NCBI RefSeq assembly: GCF_033115175.1
Contig: NC_084836.1
Coordinates: forward strand, 63,231,097-63,295,096
Direction: 5' to 3'
DNA length: 64,000 nucleotides
Origin: Lepus europaeus
Taxonomy: Eukaryota > Chordata > Mammalia > Lagomorpha > Leporidae
Each line of letters opens with the position of its first letter. The first letter of the stretch is position 1. The notes under the pieces are model-generated. The model was given only the letters and a program-made list of their open reading frames with translations, was not told where the DNA came from and ran no database searches. Position numbers and translations under genes: made by a program. Positions 25,801 to 34,283 of the stretch are shown piece after piece.

Positions 25801-28800
25801 TCCTTTCCGTTGCTCCCCATTCCTGGCGTGGGCCATCCAAATGTCCCCGTGGTTTCTGAGGTTCCAGAAACTACGCACAGTGCTTGGCCCGTGTTGTCGC
25901 GTGTGATCCCCACAGCGGCTCTGCATGGGGAGCTTCAGGAGTCTCACTTTGCAGACAGAAACTGAGGCCCAGAGAGTTTCGCTGCACCGAGTTCACAGTT
26001 CACAAATGCTAGTGCTAGGATTTGAGAATTTGAACTCAGAACTCTGGGGCACGGAAGCCTAGGTTTATTGCTGCTGCGTTGCACTCTGCAAAGCTTCCTG
26101 CAGAGTCCTCTGACTGTCCAGGAAGCGAGGCCTGGAGACTAGCGAGCTCTTAACCCCTGCCAGCTGTTGTCACCTGTGCCCGTGTCAGGCATTTGGAAAT
26201 ATGTGGATGTTTTTGGTCATCACAGTGGCCGGAAGCTAGGGCTAGCATTTCAGGGGTGATGCCAGCCCCCCACCAACAAAAACGGTGCCGCCCCCAATGC
26301 CATCGGTGCCCTCTGAACACAGAGGCCTGGCTGTTCTTCCTCCCCCCCCAGGCTCAGCCTGAAGATGCGCACACCAGTGGAGTCACTTCCTGATCCAGCA
26401 GGGGGACGTGGCTAAATAAAGTACAAGGTGGCGGCGTCACTAGGTGATTCATTCTTGCAAGGAGTTCCCTGCAACGCGGAGAAGCACTGAGTTGCAATGT
26501 GCAGAGAGCAGAAGGCACAATTCCAGGGTATTCTGTGGGAAAAAGACTGCCAGCACAGACGTGCAGGAAACACGCGAGAGTGCCAGCATTAGGCGTTCTA
26601 GGTGCTACGGTTCCACTTTTCCTTAGGGATTTTCTTTAAGAACACTTACTACTGCTTTTCAAACCATAGCAGTTAGGTTGGTTGGTGGGCTTTTTTACTA
26701 AAAGGCATGGTGGGGGGGGAGAGGGTCTTTCTGGCTCTCTGCACTGCTCTCGACTTTGGGCGCCCATGGTGTGGCTTCCAGTTGTTTCCTTGATATTTTC
26801 TCGGGGTTCAGTCCTCCCCAGGGAGGGCGGAGAGAACACACGTTCCCAGAGAGCAGCCCAGAGCCCAGGTGTATGAACAGGCGAGAAACCACCCCTTGAG
26901 TCACGCCCGTTTGGGTTCCTTGCCACTCACGTTGTCCCACTGAGGGCTGGTGACGGCGGAGACTGGGGCACCCTCGTCTCTGCCCCGTATCGGACCTAGT
27001 GTGAAGAGGAGGCCCCCGGCCCCTTCCCCTCCCCTGCTCAGGCCCTGGGAAGAGCCACTTGGGTTGTGTCAGGAGCTCCCAGGCAGCTGGGTCCCAGGGG
27101 AGAGTCATCCCCGCCTGGGCAGCGCAGGGGTTGGGGCGGGCGGGAGGCACTGGCGAGCCGGCACTGACCACTTCCTTCTCTCCCCTCCTCAGTCGGATCT
27201 CCTCCAGTGTCTCCAGTACCAGTTTTACCAGGTGCGTGACTCTGGCCAGGGACGGGCTCAGAAGCCCAGACCCTGTGGCCCGTGGCTGGCCCCGCCAGGC
27301 CCTCCTTCCCTCCCTGGTGCCTGGCTGGACACCTCCTGCCCTGGGGAGCTGTTCGTTTCTAATGTTCGCCTTGGGCCCCCTGTGTTGCAGCTGTTAGGTT
27401 TTGGGGGACAACTGGGCCTATACCCCTCTTCCCACAGCTACTGTGCATCGCACACCAGCCCTGGTCACCACTGCTAGCGCCCAGATCACTTCACAGTCCC
27501 GCTGGGAGACGAATACAAAGGAGCCAACTCTGCCTCCTCTGGTCTTTGCCTTAAAGTGGGGCCTGGCCCAAGTTGGTGATTCTGCCTCCACAGATAGCCC
27601 AGCTCTTCCGGTTCTGCCAAGGGTACATCCGGGCCTTGTGGAGGCTAGATCTCAATAGCCTGGCTCTGCTTTCAGATCCCAGGGACCTGCCTGCTCCCAG
27701 AGGTGACAGAAGAAGATCAAGGAAGGATCTGTGTGGTCATTGACCTGGATGAAACCCTTGTGCATAGCTCCTTTAAGGTAAGCAGACATCTGCAGCCCTA
27801 CCTCCACCCATCTGATAGCAGGTGCCCTGAGAGAGCCTAAGGGTGGGCGTGGACTGGGTGGCCACCAGGGGGCGGGCTAGGACTGACTTTTCCACTGTCC
27901 TGGTGTCAGATATCCAGAGCCGCTGCTGAGGAATATTGAGTGGGGCACCCCTGCCAACAGGCTGCGGCTGCCTGCTGGCTGCACAGCACAGAGAGGTCCC
28001 CAGACCCTTAGTTGCAGGGTGGCTGCACAAGGAGCTTCCTGGAGCCTCATAAGCCTGACCCTCGCCCGGGGTTGTGAGGCCACTCCCGTCTCGTTCCACC
28101 TGCTGACATGACCAACCCTTCTGCCTCGCAGCCCATCAACAACGCTGACTTCATAGTGCCTGTGGAGATCGAGGGGACCACTCACCAGGTGAGCTGCCCC
28201 CAGGGCCAGAGGACGGGGACTGCCCTCTGCCCCTCCCACCTTGCCTTCCCTCAGTCGAACCCTTTCTGGCAACTTCAGCCTCTCAAGCCTTTCTTAAAAA
28301 CTGTCAGCCCCACGTCCTCCTCTCTCGCTCGCTCGCTCGCTCAGTATACCTAAACTCTGTCTCCGCCTCTCAGTTGAATAAACAATATCTTAAAAGCCCA
28401 TTATTGCTTTAAAAAACGAAACTAAAGGCACTCAGGTCTAACGAAGGTCAGGCCCCGGCCATGCTCACAGGCTAAGCCCAGGGCCAGGGACCGGGGGTGC
28501 TGTGGTGGTGACAGGCAGTTACTCGCAAGCTTCTGCCCAGAAGGCCCGCCCACCAACCACTGGCACACCGACTGCTCTTGGGGACCCAGGGTGGGACTTC
28601 TGTGAGGCAGGCGCGCTGCCCAGGGTGGGTTTTGAGCAGAGCAGTACCCGGATGTGTGGCTTGATGGCCCATGGTGAGAGGGAGGCTGCAGGAGTGACGG
28701 AGGAAGAGGAGCCCAATGTGGCTGCCAGGTTCAGAGGGTGCCTGCCTGCTGCGAAACTCAGAGGGCTCTGGTGAGGTGCTGACCCATTGAGGCAGCCCCT

Positions 28801-29956
28801 GGGGGGGCTCCTGCAGGCCACCTCCAGGCCAGGGTGGGACATGGATCACAGCAGCTTTGAGGCGTGGTTCTGAGCACAGTATAGACCAAAGGAGGAACGC
28901 TGTAGAGTGGGCCAGAGGGCGGACACGGGGCTGAAGAACCTTGTAGGCAGGTGTTGGCTAGCTGGTGGGAGCCAGCCCAGGTCGGGGAGGGGCGCTCGAG
29001 CCACGAGGCCTCCAAGGCTGGGGTCCTCCAGTTGGGAGTGGCCACGTGAGAGCCCGGGGTGCTGGGAGCGCCTGGGTCCTTGCGCATGGATCTGCACTGT
29101 CCCGGTGAGCGGAAGGACGGGCACCTGGCAGAGGCTGTGGCTGGATTCAAGTAATCCAGGATAGGCTGTTGCCATCTGTGAGGCCTATTCTTGATTACTT
29201 GTTTCTGGAGGCAGCTGATGGTCCGCGGCCCGAATCCGGCGGCTCTCAGGACATGGGGATGCGCGTGGCGGCTCACAAGGCAGGGGTGCCACCAGTGCCC
29301 TGGGCTGGAGCGGAGCTGGGGAGGGTGACGGGGCCCAGCCTGCCAGGACCGCCCCCAGTGAGCCACCCTGCCCCTCCGCAGGTGTACGTGCTCAAAAGGC
29401 CTTATGTGGATGAGTTCCTGAGACGAATGGGGGAGCTCTTCGAGTGTGTGCTCTTCACTGCCAGCCTGGCCAAGGTACAGGGGCTGGATGGGAGGGCAGA
29501 CCAGGGCCAGGTGTGGCGGCGCCGGCCTGCGTCCCAACCAGGGCCTCCTGTCCCCACAGTACGCCGACCCTGTGACGGACCTGCTGGACCGCTGCGGCGT
29601 GTTCCGGGCGCGCCTCTTCCGCGAGTCCTGTGTCTTCCACCAGGGCTGCTACGTCAAGGACCTCAGCCGCCTCGGGAGGGACCTGAGGAAAACGCTTATC
29701 CTGGACAACTCGCCCGCCTCCTACATCTTCCACCCGGAGAACGCCGTGGGTACCCCAGCGCGGCCCCGCGGTGGGAACTGGGAGGGGTGGGCTGCAGGAC
29801 CCATGCTTACGCCCCCTCCTCGTGCCCCAGGTGCCCGTGCAGTCCTGGTTTGATGACATGGCTGACACTGAGTTGCTGAACCTGATCCCCATCTTCGAGG
29901 AGCTGAGCGGAGCCGACGACGTGTACACCAGCCTCGGGCAGCTGCGGGCCCCGTAG
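12781..29956 (+). CDS. CTDSP2: CTD small phosphatase 2 (SCP2), 8 coding exons, complete
   Basis: Coding exons: 12781-12844, 25510-25658, 27193-27231, 27676-27777, 28132-28188, 29382-29474, 29560-29745 and 29831-29956. All introns are GT-AG, and the joined frame is 816 nt, or 271 residues, the length known for mammalian CTDSP2. The protein begins [21 protein letters not shown] basic stretch and a Cys-Cys pair (residues 43-44, in ALFCCFR), a possible lipidation site, precede the FCP1/HAD catalytic domain from about residue 97. Visible catalytic elements are DLDET at 107-111 (Asp107 nucleophile, Asp109 acid/base), the FTASLAK threonine near 163, Lys201 and LILDNSP at 214-220. The family removes phosphate from Ser5 of the RNA polymerase II CTD and works with REST to silence neuronal genes; it also acts on SMADs. 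An in-frame TAG sits immediately before the ATG (12778-12780), which fixes the start despite a weak -3 base. Intron 5 carries MIR26A2. CTDSP1 and CTDSPL are excluded by the N-terminal sequence. Confidence 0.97.
16495..16525 (+). repeat. short (AC)n tract
   Basis: Interrupted ACACAC run in CTDSP2 intron 1. Confidence 0.7.
16650..16935 (+). mobile_element. CSINE, old, sense, CTDSP2 intron 1
   Basis: GTGTTATGGCGCAGGTGTTAAG head and GAACCGGCAGGTGGGTGAT near the end. Confidence 0.8.
17585..17886 (-). mobile_element. CSINE, old, antisense, CTDSP2 intron 1
   Basis: TTATTTTTTGGAAGGCAAAGTG start, CCACAACAGCCAAAGCTGGG core. Confidence 0.85.
18464..18630 (-). mobile_element. CSINE fragment, antisense
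   Basis: T-rich start and GAAAGGTAGAGAG, then internal loss to AACCCAGGCAGTCCGATATG. Confidence 0.7.
18631..18948 (-). mobile_element. CSINE, old, antisense
   Basis: TTATTTATTTGGAAGGCATT start to CGCCAGCGCCAGCC end, head to tail with the preceding fragment. Confidence 0.8.
19385..19560. mobile_element. MER5-like DNA transposon remnant
   Basis: GACGTGCATCAGAATC...TAAAAATACAGCCCC...TCCCTGCGATTCCGACAGGTG pattern. Confidence 0.45.
19685..19835 (-). mobile_element. MIR, antisense
   Basis: TATTGATAGAGTGCTCCC...GAGATAAGGAAGC. Confidence 0.6.
20380..20610 (-). mobile_element. MIR, antisense
   Basis: CCCATCTTACAGATGAAGAA and ACAGGCCCACAGCCACGCC are the reversed MIR core. Confidence 0.7.
21221..21505 (+). 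mobile_element. CSINE, sense
   Basis: GGCCGGCACTGTGGCGTATG head, long CT run, AAATAAACAAAATCTT and A tail. Confidence 0.9.
22819..22833 (+). promoter_or_regulatory. CTCF-like core, CTDSP2 intron 1
   Basis: GCAGCAGGGGGCAAA is one of several plus-oriented CTCF-like cores between 22.8 and 27.9 kb. Confidence 0.35.
22969..22998 (+). repeat. (CA/CG)n microsatellite
   Basis: Alternating purine-pyrimidine run with a CGCGCG core in CTDSP2 intron 1; a possible Z-DNA former. Confidence 0.85.
23015..23300 (+). mobile_element. CSINE, sense, with (TG)n
   Basis: GCATCCCATATGAGCGCTGG, TGTGTGTG instead of TCTC, and A-rich tail. Confidence 0.85.
23301..23475 (+). mobile_element. MIR, sense
   Basis: GGTTCGAATCCTGGCTCTGC and GCCTCAGTTTCCCTTCTATA are MIR core matches. 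Confidence 0.75.
24069..24084 (+). promoter_or_regulatory. CTCF-like core, CTDSP2 intron 1
   Basis: GCGGCAGAGGGCGCTC fits the CTCF core (CAGAGGGCGCT), with a weaker 5' side. Confidence 0.35.
24485..24503 (-). promoter_or_regulatory. CTCF-like motif, CTDSP2 intron 1
   Basis: CAGCGCCACCTTCTGGCCG matches the reverse CTCF consensus with few differences. Confidence 0.45.
24892..24904 (+). promoter_or_regulatory. CTCF-like core, CTDSP2 intron 1
   Basis: CCAGGGGGCGCTT matches the 3' two-thirds of the CTCF consensus; its 5' part is poor. Confidence 0.4.
25850..26060 (-). mobile_element. MIR, antisense
   Basis: CACTTTGCAGACAGAAACTG and AGGCCCAGAGAG, in CTDSP2 intron 2. Confidence 0.7.
27859..27877 (+). 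promoter_or_regulatory. strong CTCF-like motif, CTDSP2 intron 4
   Basis: TGGCCACCAGGGGGCG matches the CTCF core consensus at all 16 positions, in the plus orientation. Confidence 0.6.
28305..28397 (+). mobile_element. CSINE 3' fragment
   Basis: CTCTCGCTCGCTCGCTCG then AACTCTGTCTCCGCCTCTCA, AATAAACAATATCTTAAAA. A (CTCG)n variant of the CT region, in CTDSP2 intron 5. Confidence 0.65.
29133..29216 (+). ncRNA. MIR26A2: microRNA precursor mir-26a-2
   Basis: An 84-nt hairpin in the sense orientation of CTDSP2 intron 5, about 165 nt before exon 6. The 5p mature product (miR-26a-5p, beginning TTCAAGTAATCC) is at 29146-29167, and the 3p product (beginning CCTATTCTTGATTAC) is at 29184-29205. The two arms pair over nearly their whole length. 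The terminal loop carries a TGTG motif, and a CNNC (CCGC, 29223-29226) lies 18 nt after the 3p end, both known Drosha-recognition features. Against the human precursor as I remember it, the only change is one loop base (T to G). It is probably co-transcribed with CTDSP2. miR-26 represses EZH2, PTEN and components of the REST pathway in other mammals. Confidence 0.97.
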
Positions 29957-32900
29957 TCCCTGCGGGGCCTCGCCCACACTGTGCCTTTATGACTAGCCTG
30001 ACAGACCGAGCCGAAACTGGAGCACCTCACCCACCGGGGCCTGGGAGCAGCGTGGAGGGACTGGGGAGAGCGCGAGGGCAGGTTAGACGGTGCAGGCCCC
30101 CGCCCGGCCGCCCAGAGCTGCCTGCTCGCGGGGGTGTGAGCCGGCGCGCTGGGGCCACCCGACATGTGCCGTGTTTGGGGGCAGGGGAGCAGCTGAAAGA
30201 TCAAGACTCTTCCCAAGGTAGTTGGTCTCCTTTGTGTCGCCCCAGGAGCCGCTGGGCTCCGCAGGCTGAAGACGTGCAGGCCCCGTTGCCAAATCATGGC
30301 GGCCCTGCAGTGCCAAGGAGGAAGGAAGGGCGGAGGCCACCTCGGGCGCGCACCTTTCTGAAACCCTTCCCCAGCTAGCTGCTGCAGACAGAAACACAAC
30401 ACTTGTTGGAAGTTCCAGAACCCCCATGGCTCCAGCCGAGTGCCTGGGTGAGCCCTCTCTGTGCCTCCCCGCGGCTCTGGCCAGGCCTGCCTTCCTCACA
30501 CCTCGCCATAGTCTTGACCTTGTGTGGAAGACGGTCCTCGGCCCGCCCTGGAAGAGGACGGAGAGCTGATTTCCGTTCTCCTGACCCTTGTGTTTAAATT
30601 CTCTTTCTAAATGTGCAGTTTGGGGCCTAGTTTGTTTCTGGTGAAGCTACAGCCCTGGCCGACAGCGAAGGTGGGCAGCGCTCGGGAAGCAGGGTGCAGA
30701 GGCGACCCCGGCTGTGATTCCTGGCCGTGTGCCCCTTGGCTGCTCCTGAGGGCCTCTGCGGGCGCTGGCCCAGAGGCCGGGGAGAGCCGCACCCCTCCGT
30801 TTCTTTGGCAGGGCTCTTCCCTGCTGTGTCTTCCTGGGGCCTGTCCCCAGCCGAGCTCTCTCTGTTCCAGCCTGCGTCCCTTCTGGCTGCGGCATTTCCA
30901 GGGCCTCAGAACTCCTGCTTTTCCGTTGGGTTTGCAGACCTAAAGGCCAGGCCTCCCGCCTCCAGGAGTGGCGTGGGTAGGCCCCTCGTGCACCTGCTCT
31001 CTGGGCGTGTCTGGCTTTCGGTGGTCCCTATTGGCAAATGCTTTAACAGTCACCAAGAGTTAGTATCCCCGGGTAGAAAAAACAGAAGGGGAAGTGCTGC
31101 CATGATTGCGAGCACAAGGAGCCCCCAAAGAGGGAGCCCCCACCTCCGCGTCACTGCCTTAATCATGGCCTCCCCGCGGCTGGGTGGGGCTCTCGCCTCC
31201 CTCCCTCCTGCAGAGCTGGGAGGGAGTTGCTGTCCCCATGTCTCTTCCCCCGAGGCAGGTGTCACAGAGCATTTGGGAATTGCTTCAGATGCGGGGGCAC
31301 TGCCCACTCAGGACTCGCTCCCTTGTCCTCAACTCCCGCACACCGGTCCAGCCTCAGGCGCTAACCAGCAGCAAGGACAGCGGGCGGCGGAGCAGCAGCC
31401 TGGCACGGCGAGTGTGGCCCGCGGTGGTGCCAGCTCCCCTCCCCAGCCCGGGGCTGTGAGGCCTCGTCCCACTCGCTGGGGTCCCAGAAGTGGCACGGCC
31501 CCCAGAGCTCGTGATCATTCCCCCAGAGCTGTGCGGCTGCCCACAGGCACCCATCAGCCTTGTGTCTCCCGAAGGGCAGTGCAGCTCGGGCTCCTGGCCC
31601 ACTGTGCTTCGGATCCAGGCCCGGGCCCAGGTCGCAATCCTGCAGCTGCGATAGGGGCCTCTCGCCCCACCCTGACCCTGAGGGCCCAGCCAAGCTCTTC
31701 TGACCAAACAAGCAATAAGAGGCTCGAAGCTGCTTGGGTTCCAGAGCCCTTCCTGCCTCCTCTGGAGCGCCACGTTCCAGGTGGAGAAGCCCCTGCCACT
31801 CCTTCCTATCCAGCGTGTCCACACCCTTGGTGAGGCCAGGACCCCAAAGCCAGGGTGGCTCGTTGTCGGAACCCTGCCAGCCACCTGCAGCTCTCCCACG
31901 CCCGCCGTGCCCTCGGCCCCTCTCCCCTCACCCCTCCCTTCCCCCAGAAGCAGCTCAGCCAAATGTAAACAGGGTCCACCCACGGGGACCAGAGCCAGCC
32001 TCAAGTCATTATTTGCTTTCCGGTTTCACGGTTGTGTTAGGGGCCTGTGATGGTGGCGGAGAACTTGCTCCTCAAAGGAAACACATCAGACTGAGTTCTG
32101 GAGGGGAGCGAGATTTGGGGTGGGGGGAGCCACGCCACCCCAGGACCTGTTCTAGGACTTCCCACTGGAGATGGTCTTTGGGAGTCGGCAGTCCCCTCCC
32201 TCCACCGGCAGCCTGGTCAGCACCGGTTTAAGCCGGGCCAGGAATCTGCCCCCTGCCAGGTTCAGTTCTTTAAGGTGCCTCATCAGGGACACAATGTGTC
32301 TCGCCGGTCGGGCTTCTGAATCAAAAGCCTGATGTTCGTGTCCCTCTCATAGGGGGAGCTTTGGACACAGGACCAGTTTGGAAAAGGGTCAGGTAAGGGT
32401 GGCCACTCTGCACATTGCAGAGGGGCCCTCTGGAGGCCCCGGGTCCCTTCCTAGAGAGGCAGAGTTAATTTGCCTCCATTCAGCCCAGGGCCTCTGGCCT
32501 AGCTCCCTCCTGCCTCCCAAAGCTTTGACCGTTTTGTAAAATGGATGAATCCCCTCTGCTACAGTGGTCCAGGGACTCCCCTGTGCTAAACACGGGGGGT
32601 CCAGCAGCTGTCATTGCCTGGGAGGTGGTGCCACGTATTCCGCTGCCGCTACGTGTTCCCGAGGCCTTGTGCACACGGGCAGTCCCCATGGAAGGCTGTC
32701 CCGAGTCCCGAGTCCCAGCCAGGCCACTGGAGGGGGGCGGTCGGCCGTTACCCCTTTGGGTCTTCAGTTGGTTGTCTGCCCACTCAAGCCGCCTCTCTCG
32801 ATAAAGTGGGGTTTTGTTGTGTCTGTATTCTTCCTTTTACATGCCAGTAAGTGTCAGCGTTCACCCAGGACAGAGGGGGTCAGCCGTCTGCCCTGCCGCC

Positions 32901-33113
32901 CCATTCCTTGGCCGTCACAGGGCCTGCCCCGCAGTGGCCCACCGTGGGCCTCTGAGCTTGTGATGACCCCAAGTCTGACACAGTCCACCTGGTCCTGCGC
33001 CATCCCCTCTTCGCGATGCCATTCGAGGGCCAGGAATCTGCTTCCCACTGTGCCTGGGCTATGGGATTCTGACTACCTTGCTTCATGATTTGATAAATTT
33101 GTTGTATTCAAAA

Positions 33114-33120
33114 ACTTGAA
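33114..33120 (+). promoter_or_regulatory. miR-26 seed match (7mer-A1) in CTDSP2 3'UTR
   Basis: ACTTGAA pairs with miR-26a/b nucleotides 2-7, with A opposite position 1. It lies about 65 nt before the poly(A) signal in AT-rich sequence, a favourable setting for a working site. It was the only such match I found when reading the 3'UTR by eye. Confidence 0.6.
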
Positions 33121-33183
33121 ATGTAGGACGCCATTAAGTGTCTGTTTATATTTTTGGAATATTTGTATTACTTACAACTAATT

Positions 33184-33189
33184 AATAAA
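33184..33189 (+). terminator. CTDSP2 polyadenylation signal
   Basis: AATAAA in AT-rich sequence at the end of the long 3'UTR. A GT-rich stretch follows at about 33212-33236, inside a truncated SINE. Confidence 0.8.
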
Positions 33190-33206
33190 AGCGGGTTTTA
33201 AAAACC

Positions 33207-33326
33207 TATCCGGTGGAGTTCCTGGCTTTGGGTTGGGGCAGCCCCAGCTGTTGGGGTCATTTGGAGAGTGAACCAGCAGGTGGAAGATCTTCTCTGCCTT
33301 TCAAGCAAATGAAAAATAAATACAAA
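33207..33326 (+). mobile_element. 5'-truncated CSINE behind CTDSP2
   Basis: GGAGTTCCTGGCTTTGGG...GAACCAGCAGGTGGAAGAT and AAATAAATAC tail. It starts about 20 nt after the CTDSP2 poly(A) signal. Confidence 0.8.
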
Positions 33327-34137
33327 CCCGCTGGACCTGCCATTGTTGCTTTGGGCACAGCTGGGCGCTGCCCTGGCAGCCCCACCAGCCACGATAAAGC
33401 CAGAGCGTCTGAGCTGGGCAGGCCCCTGCGCCCCCAGGGAGCAGCTGCACATGGCCCTGGGCTTCGCTCAAGGTTAGAGAAGTCGAGCGACCTCAGCTCT
33501 TCCCCGGCCCTGCTGGGAAGGAGCCCCATTGCCATCAGGGTGCTGAACCAGCAAGTGCTTGACGGCCTGTGGACTGATTTCTGGGCACAAACCAGAACCA
33601 AAACCCCAGGGGGAATTGGAACTTGGTTCTTCCAATCCAGGAACCCTGAAATGGAGAGCCCTGCATGGTTCCTGGCACTCAGTGGGCACTCAGGCAGTGA
33701 TGGGGCACGGGTTCAGTGTGACCAGTGGAGACCCCGAAGAGCAAAGCAGTGCCACTTAGAAACTCCCCTAGCCCCTCTCCTGAACTCCCCCACCTTCGGA
33801 GAACCACCCAGAAGCTTCTCCGGGAGGCTCTCACCTGCCTGGACATCCCAGGCACTCAGTGGACAGCTGCCTCCTGTCGTCAGCATGATGCAGCCATATC
33901 TACAATATGGCAAATTTCATATCCTCCCTCCCTGTCTCCTGCATTATTGATGGGCCGAGTGCTTTTAAAAAAATCAATAGATCAGGGTGTGGAGCTGGAG
34001 TTAGAAAAGAAGCCTTTAAAAGTCTGTTCTTGTTGTGTGAGCTGCTTTGAATAGGGAGAGAGAGCGCTTTCCCTCTGGTTTGAATAAGTGAAGCTAGGCT
34101 GGCTGTGATTGGCCAGGACGAGGAAAATGCGGTTAAG
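33327..34137. other. CTDSP2-AVIL spacer
   Basis: Mostly unique sequence between the truncated SINE behind CTDSP2 and the AVIL promoter. The last 200 nt (33950-34137) are AT-rich and probably belong to the AVIL proximal promoter. No gene seen. Confidence 0.6.
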
Positions 34138-34183
34138 ATGCAAACACAAGCAAATATAACCCGGTGCCTGCGCAGCCATTACT
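34138..34183 (+). promoter_or_regulatory. AVIL core promoter with TATA-like box and octamer-like site
   Basis: The TATA-like element AAATATAA at 34152-34159 lies about 25-30 nt before the inferred first base of AVIL exon 1. An octamer-like ATGCAAAC (34138-34145, 7 of 8 bases of ATGCAAAT) lies just upstream, and an inverted CCAAT (ATTGG) at 34108-34112. There is no CpG island, which fits a cell-type-restricted gene; advillin is known from sensory neurons and tuft cells, both of which depend on POU factors. Confidence 0.55.
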
Positions 34184-34283
34184 CCGCTCAGGCAGCAGGA
34201 CCCGGAGCCTCTCGCTCCGAGCCAGCCCTTCCACACCTGCTGCTCCTTCGCCCGACAACTGGGACGCCGTGAGAGAGGCCGAG
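34180..34283 (+). other. AVIL: AVIL non-coding exon 1
   Basis: The segment downstream of the TATA-like box ends at a consensus donor (GAG|GTAAGG at 34281-34289). The matching acceptor is TTTCAG ending at 36157, so exon 2 begins at 36158, 19 nt before the ATG. The 5' end is estimated from TATA spacing. Confidence 0.6.

Larger units (their letters stand above)
29957..33210 (+). other. CTDSP2: CTDSP2 3' untranslated region
   Basis: About 3.2 kb of non-coding terminal exon following the TAG at 29954. The first 2.9 kb is G+C-rich. The last 150 nt turn AT-rich and end in the polyadenylation signal. Open frames inside it, including one of 368 codons at 30727-31833, show no family resemblance. A miR-26 seed match lies at 33114-33120. 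No SINE is inserted anywhere in it, although its surroundings are full of them, which suggests constraint. Confidence 0.85.

Noticed and set aside
29455-30402. 315-codon minus-strand frame
   Set aside because: Antisense to real CTDSP2 exons 7 and 8; shadow frame.
30727-31833. 368-codon open frame on the plus strand
   Set aside because: It lies wholly in the CTDSP2 3'UTR, is Pro/Ser/Ala-rich from G+C bias and resembles no family.
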